Shown here piece after piece: positions 1 through 5,886 of a stretch of 6,479 bases of DNA. Origin of the DNA: Govanella sp037189785 (GTDB lineage Bacteria > Pseudomonadota > Alphaproteobacteria > Sphingomonadales > Govanellaceae); the NCBI GenBank assembly GCA_037189785.1, contig JBBCIP010000029.1, forward strand, positions 1-6,479, in the 5' to 3' direction. The stretch's first letter is position 1; the number at the start of each line of letters is the position of its first letter. A program made the position numbers and the translations under genes. The notes under the pieces are model-generated. The model did not search any database. It saw only the letters and a list, made by a program, of their open reading frames with translations, and was not told the DNA's origin.

Positions 1-268
1 TCAGCCAGTTGCCAAGACGGCCGGCCAACGTCGCGCCACTGAAGGCGCCGGCAAAGATACCGACCAACGTGATGCCGATTTGCACCGTCGATAAAAATCG
101 GTTGGGGTCGGCCAACAGACTAAGAGCAACTCTGGCGCCTTTATTTCCATCGGCAGCCAAGCTTTCTAATCGGGCTTTTCGGGAAGAAACAATCGAAAGT
201 TCCGACATGGCGAGAACGCCATTGACGATCGTCAGAATAATGACGACCAGAATTTCAAGGTAAAGCAT
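1..268 (-). CDS. Hemolysin-family (DUF21/CNNM, HlyC/CorC-type) membrane protein, N-terminal part
   Basis: This gene is cut by the left edge, and 89 codons of its 5' end are visible. The protein begins MLYLEILVVIILTIVNGVLA, a hydrophobic first membrane helix (about residues 2-23). It continues with MSELSIVSSRKARLESLA (21-38) and then FLSTVQIGITLVGIFAGA (58-75), which opens the second membrane segment. This order is the hallmark of the DUF21/CNNM transmembrane domain (Pfam PF01595) of TlyC/YtfL/CorC-like proteins. Full-length members are usually about 400-450 residues, with two CBS domains and a CorC_HlyC domain after DUF21; those parts lie outside the window. The family sits in the inner membrane and is linked to Mg2+/Co2+ or other cation transport; the name hemolysin is historical. 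The ATG at 266-268 fits the family's usual N-terminus better than Met21. Only a weak purine stretch precedes it. It may be co-transcribed with the upstream minus-strand gene 103 bp away. Family assignment is strong; the ion handled is unknown. Confidence 0.9.
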   Translation of the reverse strand, partial: MLYLEILVVIILTIVNGVLAMSELSIVSSRKARLESLAADGNKGARVALSLLADPNRFLSTVQIGITLVGIFAGAFSGATLAGRLGNWL

Positions 269-336
269 CAAATATCCGTAGCATTGCCATCGAAACTTGA
301 CACCATACGGTAAAAATAGGGGTCTAGCTAGGAGAA

Positions 337-371
337 CTACAGAAAGATGTAGCATTGCCTAAAGTTTAGGC
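337..371 (-). other. Palindrome and small hairpin after the stop of the ZorA-like gene
   Basis: Directly after the stop codon (372-374) lies a perfect 7-bp inverted repeat around one central base: GCCTAAAGTTTAGGC at 357-371. Next to it is a second short inverted repeat, CTACA/TGTAG, at 337-341 and 348-352 with a 6-base loop. No T-run follows either stem closely on the minus strand, so this is not a typical intrinsic terminator. It could be a protein-binding palindrome, an RNA end structure that slows decay, or chance. The inverted repeats are read directly from the sequence; any function is inference. Confidence 0.4.
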
Positions 372-2000
372 TCAAAGTTCGGGTAAATCCCCGCCGCCTA
401 CTAAGGATTTAAGTTTTTGGAAGTCCTCATTTAAATGAGGCGAATTGGAGCGCACGGCCGCCGGTGTCGGGGCGGCGGTCGCCGCCGTGTTGCCAGAAGG
501 AGGGAGCGGAGCAAGACCACCCTCGCGGCTCGCCCGTAACTGTTCGGTGGCTGCCTTTAACCCATCCAGAATTGCGGTAATCGATACCGCGGCCCCGGCG
601 ATGTCCCCAGCCGCCCGTCCAACGATACCGCTTGCGGCCGTTTGGTTATCAAGGGCACTTACAAGCTTTTCCTGGTTTTGGCGAATATCTTCCAAAATAG
701 GACCAAGGCTGTCTTTCAAAGCATGGCTACCGGAGACGGCGGTTTTGAAATCAGCCGCGGTGTCGGCAAAAGACCGGGTGTGAACCGCCAAAGCTTCGGC
801 TAATTCACTGCTTTGGGCTTTGGAATAGCGGCTTGCAGATTTGAACGCTTCATTGATGTTGCGCTCAAGCTTTTGCGACAACTCATGGGCTTCTTTGATG
901 ACGCCGGTGGTATCCCGGATTTGTTTACCGACCAAGCTGTCGACCTCGTTTAAAAAGGCCTTGAGCGTTGACCGCAGCATTTGCTGGACTTGGGCACTTT
1001 GGTCCTCGGACAAACGCATGGTCGCCATGGTCATTTGTGACATCGGCTCCTTCAAAGCCGTCACAATATCGGCTTTGATCACATGACCCAATTGTGCTGT
1101 CGATGTGGTAATGGAATCGCTGATGCTGGCGGCCTCCAGTTCCGAACGCCGCTCAATTGTCGATGTAACCCCTTGTACAGCCGCTTCAACAGTGCGGGCA
1201 TGAACATGGCTCGCATTCAACATTTCTTGTAATTGACGGCTTAACGGCTGGAAGTTCAGCAGTTCATCCAAGGTCTCGCAAAAGCGATCGGCTTGCAGTC
1301 TACGCCAGCTTAAAATGCTGCGGGTCACGGCATAGGCCAGAACCGCCGCAAGTCCGAGTAAAGCCAAAATCAGCGCAGCACTGCCCCAAACGGCAGTGCT
1401 ATCGGTTGTAGCGTTCAACCGGGTCAATATCAAAGCGGTACCGACAACCCCCAATCCCCACAAAAACCAGGGTAGGGGTCCGAACAGCCACAAAGCCAAA
1501 CGGTCATCCACCAATTGACGGCGGCTGAAATGGGTATTGGCCGGTAAACTGGATTGAAGAATTTCGTAGTTGCCTTCGCTGCCGGTTAAAAGATGCCGTG
1601 ACTCCCGCAAAACAGAGGTCGTATGGGCGGCAAACCGGGCGGCCAGAGCCTCCAAAAATGGGGCCGGAGCAAACGCCATCTGAATGCGTGAAACGGTGAA
1701 CGAAGCATTCACGCCCGCATCTTCATGGGCTTGGCGCACCCGCCGCGTGGCGATCGCGATCATCGTGCCTTCGACCAAAGCGACCAACAAAAACCCAGTT
1801 ACAGTCAGGATCAGAGCGCCGGTGGCGACATAGCCAAAAGACCGCACCAAAAAGTCAGCCTTCAAAGCAGCCAAGGCCGAGGGACCAAAAACCCCATAAG
1901 CGACGTTATTGGCGGCCCAACCGACTAGAAAATCATAAAGCGGCGCAGCGAGTATGACAGCAGCAGCAAAACTCAACACCAACCATATAATACGGATCAT
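372..2000 (-). CDS. MotA/TolQ/ExbB-superfamily, ZorA-like membrane protein with long coiled-coil tail
   Basis: A 542-residue inner-membrane protein. I see four hydrophobic segments at about residues 4-26, 58-83, 172-194 and 204-230. A polar loop of about 90 residues separates the second and third, and a cytoplasmic tail of about 310 residues follows. This two-loop-two topology is that of MotA/ExbB-type ion-channel subunits. The third segment, GPLPWFLWGLGVVGTALIL, matches the proline...LG-x-x-GT pattern of that superfamily. The tail (about 235-490) is helical and rich in Ala, Ser, Glu and Gln. It carries LKEP (316-319), then DQSAQVQQML (333-342) and VGKQ (357-360), a spacing I associate with ZorA-like proteins. 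A Pro/Ala/Ser linker (about 495-520) precedes a short charged C-terminus. ZorA works with ZorB as a proton-driven motor in the Zorya anti-phage system, but no ZorB/MotB partner with a peptidoglycan-binding domain is present here, so a defence role is unproven. The start is supported by AGGGG 6 bases upstream. Membrane topology is solid; the ZorA link is moderate. Confidence 0.75.
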   Translation of the reverse strand: MIRIIWLVLSFAAAVILAAPLYDFLVGWAANNVAYGVFGPSALAALKADFLVRSFGYVATGALILTVTGFLLVALVEGTMIAIATRRVRQAHEDAGVNASFTVSRIQMAFAPAPFLEALAARFAAHTTSVLRESRHLLTGSEGNYEILQSSLPANTHFSRRQLVDDRLALWLFGPLPWFLWGLGVVGTALILTRLNATTDSTAVWGSAALILALLGLAAVLAYAVTRSILSWRRLQADRFCETLDELLNFQPLSRQLQEMLNASHVHARTVEAAVQGVTSTIERRSELEAASISDSITTSTAQLGHVIKADIVTALKEPMSQMTMATMRLSEDQSAQVQQMLRSTLKAFLNEVDSLVGKQIRDTTGVIKEAHELSQKLERNINEAFKSASRYSKAQSSELAEALAVHTRSFADTAADFKTAVSGSHALKDSLGPILEDIRQNQEKLVSALDNQTAASGIVGRAAGDIAGAAVSITAILDGLKAATEQLRASREGGLAPLPPSGNTAATAAPTPAAVRSNSPHLNEDFQKLKSLVGGGDLPEL

Positions 2001-2040
2001 TGCGGCCCCTTTTTTGCCTTAGGATCTTGGCGCGAACACT

Positions 2041-2071
2041 ATCATAGGTCGTGGTACACCCCAAGTGACAA
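2041..2071 (-). promoter_or_regulatory. Candidate promoter of the ZorA-like gene
   Basis: Read on the minus strand, TTGTCA (2066-2071) and TATGAT (2041-2046) each match the sigma-70 -35 and -10 consensus at five of six positions, separated by 19 bp. That spacer is longer than ideal. The -10 lies about 40 bp upstream of the start codon at 2000, which leaves a short leader. The prediction is by eye only. Confidence 0.4.
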
Positions 2072-2092
2072 GGATATTAATGGCATTATACG
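2065..2092 (+). promoter_or_regulatory. Candidate promoter of the two-gene glycosyltransferase operon
   Basis: On the plus strand GTGACA (2065-2070) and TATACG (2087-2092) form a weak sigma-70-like pair with a 16-bp spacer, about 100 bp upstream of the preferred start at 2194. Its -35 box overlaps the -35 box proposed for the divergent gene, so the two promoters might compete or share a regulator. Consensus match is modest and nothing here proves use. Confidence 0.25.
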
Positions 2093-2193
2093 GAAAAATC
2101 TTTGCAAACAGTTGATAAATGGGAGCAATTTTCAGTTTTCGTCAGACTTTTTCCCTGATAAAAGCAGGATGGACATTGAGGGCTTTAGAAGTA

Positions 2194-3318
2194 ATGTCGG
2201 ATCGAAAAGCGGAACGCCATTTTGTGCATATCATGCCGTCCTTTGCCCAGGGCGGGATTTCGATCCGTCTGGCCTATCTGATCAACCATATCGATCTGCC
2301 GATCCGCCATACGATCATTTCCTTGGACCGAAATTTCGGCACAATGACCCGGATTCGCCCCGATCTACCGGTCACCACGCTGGAACCGCCAAAAGCCGGG
2401 GGGCTGTTATCACGCTTGGCGGCCTATCGGCAGCTCATTCACGACTTGAAACCGGATGTCTTGCAGACCTTCCAATGGGGATCGATTGAATGGGCTTTGG
2501 CCAATCGCTTTAAATCATTGGTTCCGCATATTCATCTTGAAAGCGGGTTCGGGGTCGAGGAAGCGGATCGCCAAGTGCCGCGCCGGGTGTGGATGCGCCG
2601 TTTGGCATTGGGGCACATTGAAACCTTGATTGTGCCATCCCAAACCTTGGTCACCATAGCGCGCACCGATTGGAAAATACCTGATCGCAAAATCACCTAT
2701 ATTCCGAATGGTGTCGATTGTGAGAAATATGCGGGCCAACCGGTCCCAGGCTTTTTGCCGGGGTTCACGAAGCGACCGAATGAAAAGATCGTCGGAACGT
2801 TAACGCCATTAAGACCGGAAAAAAATCTAAGCCGTTTGATCCGGGCTTTTGCCAAAGCTACCGCAGCGCCGGAACTACAAAACACACGATTGCTGATCAT
2901 GGGCGAGGGGATGGAACGCCCCAAGCTTGAAGCCTTGGCGGCTTCCCTGAATATTACGGATCGTGTGGTGTTGGCCGGGCATGTGGATGGACCGGAAAAA
3001 GCCCTTGGCTGGCTTGATCTATACGCCATTTCTTCCGATACGGAGCAAATGCCGAACTCCGTCAACCAAGCCATGGCCGCCGGCAAAGCCGTTGCCGGTT
3101 TGGATGTGGGCGACGTCAAACACATTGTGTCACCGCAAAATAAACCGCTGATTGTCGCCAAAGGCGATGACGACGCGTTCGCCATGTCGATCCAAGACTT
3201 ATTGCTGAATGATGATAAGCGCCATCAAATCGGTGCCGCCAATGCCGCCCATGTTCGTGCAACCTATGCCCTGGATGGCATGGTTGAAAGCTACAAACAG
3301 ATATGGCGTCGGTTATGA
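2194..3318 (+). CDS. GT4-type glycosyltransferase (GT-B fold), polysaccharide assembly
   Basis: This is a cytoplasmic, probably membrane-associated retaining glycosyltransferase that would move a sugar from a nucleotide donor to a polysaccharide precursor. Counting from the ATG at 2194 it has 374 residues, the usual GT4 size. The N-terminal acceptor domain starts with HFVHIMPSFAQGGISIRLAY and carries FGVEEADRQVPRRVWMRRLAL (119-139), split here as FGVEEADRQV plus PRRVWMRRLAL. The C-terminal donor domain follows PNGVD (171-175) and has GTLTPLRPEKN (201-211), with the donor-phosphate Arg207 and Lys210, and MGEG (236-239). The nucleotide-binding EX7E motif appears as E284-QMPNSVN-Q292, so the second Glu is Gln. 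The frame is open back to 2119, but that ATG lacks a ribosome-binding site and would add 25 residues before the conserved start; GAGGG at 2178-2182 sits upstream of 2194. It overlaps the next gene by 4 bp, implying coupled translation. The sugar and acceptor are unknown. Confidence 0.9.
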   Translation: MSDRKAERHFVHIMPSFAQGGISIRLAYLINHIDLPIRHTIISLDRNFGTMTRIRPDLPVTTLEPPKAGGLLSRLAAYRQLIHDLKPDVLQTFQWGSIEWALANRFKSLVPHIHLESGFGVEEADRQVPRRVWMRRLALGHIETLIVPSQTLVTIARTDWKIPDRKITYIPNGVDCEKYAGQPVPGFLPGFTKRPNEKIVGTLTPLRPEKNLSRLIRAFAKATAAPELQNTRLLIMGEGMERPKLEALAASLNITDRVVLAGHVDGPEKALGWLDLYAISSDTEQMPNSVNQAMAAGKAVAGLDVGDVKHIVSPQNKPLIVAKGDDDAFAMSIQDLLLNDDKRHQIGAANAAHVRATYALDGMVESYKQIWRRL

Positions 3319-4502
3319 AAATTTTGACATTTTCGACGCTTTATCCAAGTGCGGCGCGTCCAAGTTTTGGGATTTTTGTCGAAAATAGATTGCGTCATTT
3401 GATTACAACTCAGGATGTGGAGTCCCGTGTTGTCGCTCCAGTGCCATGGTTTCCGCTGACGGCAGAGCGCTTTGGTGATTACGCCCGTTTTGCGAAAACA
3501 CCGGACCATGAAATTCGTCACGGCCTTGATGTATTGCATCCGCGCTATATCACATTACCCCGGCTTGGTCTTTATGTGCAGCCATGGACGCTTTATTGGG
3601 CGATAAAGCCGGTTTTAACGAAAATAATTCGTGATGGTTTTGATTTTGATGTGATCGACGCCCATTATTTTTATCCGGATGGGGTTGCTGCGGTGTGGCT
3701 TGGAAAAGCCTTGGGGAAGCCTGTGGTCATAACCAGCCGTGGCACGGATTTGACCTATATTCCAAGCTATCCCTGGGCTCGTAAGTTAATCCGCAAAACA
3801 ATCCATGACGCCGATGGATTGATCACGGTCAGTAAAGCCCTTGCCGATATTTTGATCTCACTCGGCGCCCCACCGGCCAAGCCGCGCGTTCTGCGGAATG
3901 GTGTTGATCTTGTCACCTTCACACCCAAAGATCGTTCAGAAATTCGTCATCGTTTCGGATTGACCGGCCCGACTATTTTGTCGGTCGGCAATCTTGTTCC
4001 GGGTAAGGCCCATGACTTAACGTTGCAGGCCGTGGCGCAACTGCCTGACGTGACCTTTCTATTGGCTGGGCGAGGCCCTGAAGATAGCAGTTTAAAAGCG
4101 CTGGCCGAACGATTGGGTATAACGAACCGGGTCCGCTTTCTTGGCAGCGTTCCTCATGACCAGCTCGTTGATTACTATAATGCGGCCGACATCCTTGTGC
4201 ATTCTTCCGCGCGCGAAGGCATGGCCAATGTTTTATTGGAAGCCTTGGCTTGCGGCACGCCGATTGTCGGATCGCCGATCCCCGGCATGGATGAAATCGT
4301 CAATTGTCCAGAAGCCGGGTTGATCATGGCCGATCGCACACCAGAGGCCTGCGCCGATGCTATTCGCCAAATGTTTGCATCCTTGCCGGATCGGACTGTG
4401 ACACGACAATACGCCACCACGCTAAGCTGGACAGCCACATCTGAAGGTCAGATGCAGCTATTCAAAGATATCGTGGCAGCTCGCGCCATTGCATCGCGGT
4501 AA
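3315..4502 (+). CDS. GT4-type glycosyltransferase (GT-B fold), second gene of the pair
   Basis: A 395-residue retaining glycosyltransferase predicted to act in the cytoplasm on a growing polysaccharide or lipid-linked oligosaccharide. The N-terminus, MKILTFSTLYPSAARPSFGI followed by FVENRLRHL, is typical of a GT4 subgroup common in bacterial exopolysaccharide clusters. APVPWFP (41-47) and DVIDAHYFYPDG (112-123) belong to the same acceptor-binding domain. TSRGTDL (140-146), RNGVDL (194-199), VGNLVPGKAHDL (224-235) and AGRGPE (251-256) lead through the donor-binding domain. A complete EX7E motif is present (E301 and E309 in EGMANVLLEALACG). The ATG at 3315 overlaps the TGA of the previous gene as ATGA. 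It is preferred over an in-frame ATG at 3303 because the extra residues MASV are not part of the conserved start and 4-bp overlaps are usual for coupled genes. Its stop lies 2 bp from the stop of the converging gene. Donor and acceptor cannot be told from sequence. Confidence 0.93.
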   Translation: MKILTFSTLYPSAARPSFGIFVENRLRHLITTQDVESRVVAPVPWFPLTAERFGDYARFAKTPDHEIRHGLDVLHPRYITLPRLGLYVQPWTLYWAIKPVLTKIIRDGFDFDVIDAHYFYPDGVAAVWLGKALGKPVVITSRGTDLTYIPSYPWARKLIRKTIHDADGLITVSKALADILISLGAPPAKPRVLRNGVDLVTFTPKDRSEIRHRFGLTGPTILSVGNLVPGKAHDLTLQAVAQLPDVTFLLAGRGPEDSSLKALAERLGITNRVRFLGSVPHDQLVDYYNAADILVHSSAREGMANVLLEALACGTPIVGSPIPGMDEIVNCPEAGLIMADRTPEACADAIRQMFASLPDRTVTRQYATTLSWTATSEGQMQLFKDIVAARAIASR

Positions 4503-4504
4503 GG

Positions 4505-5710
4505 TTAGCGCTTCAACAGCTTTGGATAAACGTTTTCGTAATTGGCGACGCTCCGGGCCCAATTGCGGTCTGTTTCCACATAGGCGCGGGCGCGTTCTAG
4601 CTGAGCCGGCCAGCTGTCTTTGTTCTTGAAAATACTTAATACGGATTGCGCCAAAGCCACCGGATCATCGGCTTTGAACAAATGCCCAGTGACGCCCTCT
4701 GTAATCAATTCTTTGTGGCCGCCGACATCGGATGCCGCGACCATTTTCATTTCCGCCATGGCCTCGAGCGGTTTTAACGGTGTCACCAGATCGGTCAAAC
4801 GCATCGACTTCCGGGGATAAACGAACAAGTCGACCAAGCCGTAATAGCGGTCCACATCTTGATGCGGCACCCGGCCGGTGAACAACACGGTTTGATCCAA
4901 ACCTTGTTGAACGGCCAGCGTTTTGAGCCGATCATTCTCCGGCCCGCCGCCGACCATCAACAGCCGAATGTTCGGCATCTCGGCCCGGATCAGGGGCATT
5001 GCCCGCAGTAGCGTATCAAGCCCCTCGTAGTCGTAAAAAGAACCGATAAACCCCAGCACTGCCGCACCGTCTAGCCCGAGTGACGCAGCCAGTGCGTGAT
5101 CATAGGGTTTGACGCCGGAAAAGTGGCTGAGATCGACAGCGTTTGGAATGATTGTGATCTTTTCGCCCGGAATGCCCCGGCTTATGAGATCTTGCCGCAA
5201 TCCTTCACAAATCACGGTCACCGCATCGGCTTTACGGGCGGCATGGGTTTCCAATGCTTTGGTGACGGTGTAGCGAGCGTCCCCTTCGCGGCAACTGCCG
5301 TGGGCGGCGGCGGCATCTTCCCAAAAGGCGCGGATTTCATAAACCACCGGCAGTCCAGCCTTTTTAGCCGCCGTCAAGGCTGCCAAAGCATTGAGAACCG
5401 GGGAGTGGGCATGGACGATATCCGGCTTGGTTTCAGCGATCACCTGATCGAGCCGTTTGGCCGTGGCCCGGATCTCCATCAATTCGCGGGCAATGGGAAG
5501 CTTTGATAATGGCCCGGTCGGTGCCGGTGTCCGGTAAAACCGCAAACCCTCGACATCTTCGACCGCGGGTCCTGGTTTGACGTGGCGCGGCGTCGTGACA
5601 TGCACGGTTTCCCAGCCACGGCGATGTTGTTCGGTCAAAATGCCATAACTGCGGAATGTATATCCGCTGTGGAGGGGGATCGAATGGTCAAAAACATGCA
5701 ATATCCGCAT
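4505..5710 (-). CDS. Exosortase A system-associated GT4-type glycosyltransferase
   Basis: A 401-residue GT-B glycosyltransferase. The start MRILHVFDHSIPLHSGYTFR, the segment YEIRAFWEDAAAAHGSCREG (124-143) and YPRKSMRLTDLVTPLKPLEA (298-317) are characteristic of the family TIGR04063, named for its association with exosortase A/PEP-CTERM exopolysaccharide loci. The family attribution is from memory, not a search. NAVDLSHF (190-197), GFIGSFYDYEGLD (220-232) and VGGGPENDRL (253-262) are the usual donor-domain landmarks. In place of the standard EX7E motif there is D307 nine residues before E316; I take this as normal for the family. The in-frame GTG at 5725 is possible, but the ATG at 5710 matches the conserved N-terminus and has CGGAA a few bases upstream. 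It converges on the other two glycosyltransferases, so it must have its own promoter or one further right. It probably adds a sugar to the same extracellular polysaccharide; the exact linkage is unknown. Confidence 0.93.
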   Translation of the reverse strand: MRILHVFDHSIPLHSGYTFRSYGILTEQHRRGWETVHVTTPRHVKPGPAVEDVEGLRFYRTPAPTGPLSKLPIARELMEIRATAKRLDQVIAETKPDIVHAHSPVLNALAALTAAKKAGLPVVYEIRAFWEDAAAAHGSCREGDARYTVTKALETHAARKADAVTVICEGLRQDLISRGIPGEKITIIPNAVDLSHFSGVKPYDHALAASLGLDGAAVLGFIGSFYDYEGLDTLLRAMPLIRAEMPNIRLLMVGGGPENDRLKTLAVQQGLDQTVLFTGRVPHQDVDRYYGLVDLFVYPRKSMRLTDLVTPLKPLEAMAEMKMVAASDVGGHKELITEGVTGHLFKADDPVALAQSVLSIFKNKDSWPAQLERARAYVETDRNWARSVANYENVYPKLLKR

Positions 5711-5749
5711 AGGGTTCCGCGCCACATAAGGGTTATCCGGTCAGGCACT

Positions 5750-5773
5750 ACACCTGTTGTCACACCTGTTGTC
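5750..5773 (+). repeat. Perfect tandem 12-bp direct repeat upstream of the third glycosyltransferase
   Basis: ACACCTGTTGTC occurs twice with no gap (5750-5761 and 5762-5773); on the strand of the downstream gene it reads GACAACAGGTGT. It ends 39 bp before the ATG at 5710. A possible -10-like GATAAC and the ribosome-binding site lie between repeat and start, so the repeat sits where an activator or repressor could bind, about one helical turn per copy. The repeat is certain; the regulatory role is inferred from position only. Confidence 0.7.
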
Positions 5774-5792
5774 GTTGTACCGGAGATTAACG

Positions 5793-5819
5793 AAAAAACC
5801 CTTAAATGCCATAGGCTTT
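5793..5819 (-). terminator. Possible weak intrinsic terminator after the lectin-fold gene
   Basis: On the minus strand AAAGCC (5819-5814) can pair with GGC-A-TTT (5810-5804) with one bulged A and a 3-base loop. Five bases later comes a run of six T (5798-5793). It lies about 57 bp after the stop codon at 5876. The stem is short and the T-run is not adjacent, so this is a weak call. Confidence 0.3.
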
Positions 5820-5860
5820 GTGTTCGCTACCCTACCGCACCGATCAAATCCATAATCGTG

Positions 5861-5886
5861 CAAATCGATAAAATTTTATTGATTTG
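5861..5886. repeat. 26-bp near-perfect AT-rich palindrome over the stop of the lectin-fold gene
   Basis: The arms CAAATCGATAAAA (5861-5873) and TTTTATTGATTTG (5874-5886) are inverted copies with one mismatch (5867/5880) and no spacer. The palindrome contains the TAA stop (5876-5878) and the last codons of the minus-strand gene. In a plus-strand RNA the mismatch would be a G-U pair. With no loop it looks more like a dimeric protein-binding site or mRNA-end structure than a terminator. The function is unknown. Confidence 0.6.

Noticed and set aside
9..263. Plus-strand open frame of 84 codons
   Set aside because: It lies opposite the clear DUF21 hemolysin-family N-terminus on the minus strand and its translation resembles no known family.
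372..2000. Complete Zorya defence system
   Set aside because: Only a ZorA-like protein is present; ZorB and the helicase/nuclease partners are absent from the window.
2119..2193. Longer N-terminus of the first glycosyltransferase
   Set aside because: The extra 25 residues have no ribosome-binding site upstream and precede the point where GT4 proteins normally begin.
2112..2489. Plus-strand frame of 125 codons starting with TTG
   Set aside because: It overlaps the real glycosyltransferase in another frame and shows no recognisable protein pattern.
2697..3185. Minus-strand frame of 162 codons inside the first glycosyltransferase
   Set aside because: It is antisense to a well-supported GT4 domain with all expected motifs, so it is a codon-bias shadow.
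5837..5861. Imperfect hairpin as terminator of the lectin-fold gene
   Set aside because: The seven-pair stem has a bulge and no T-run follows on the minus strand.
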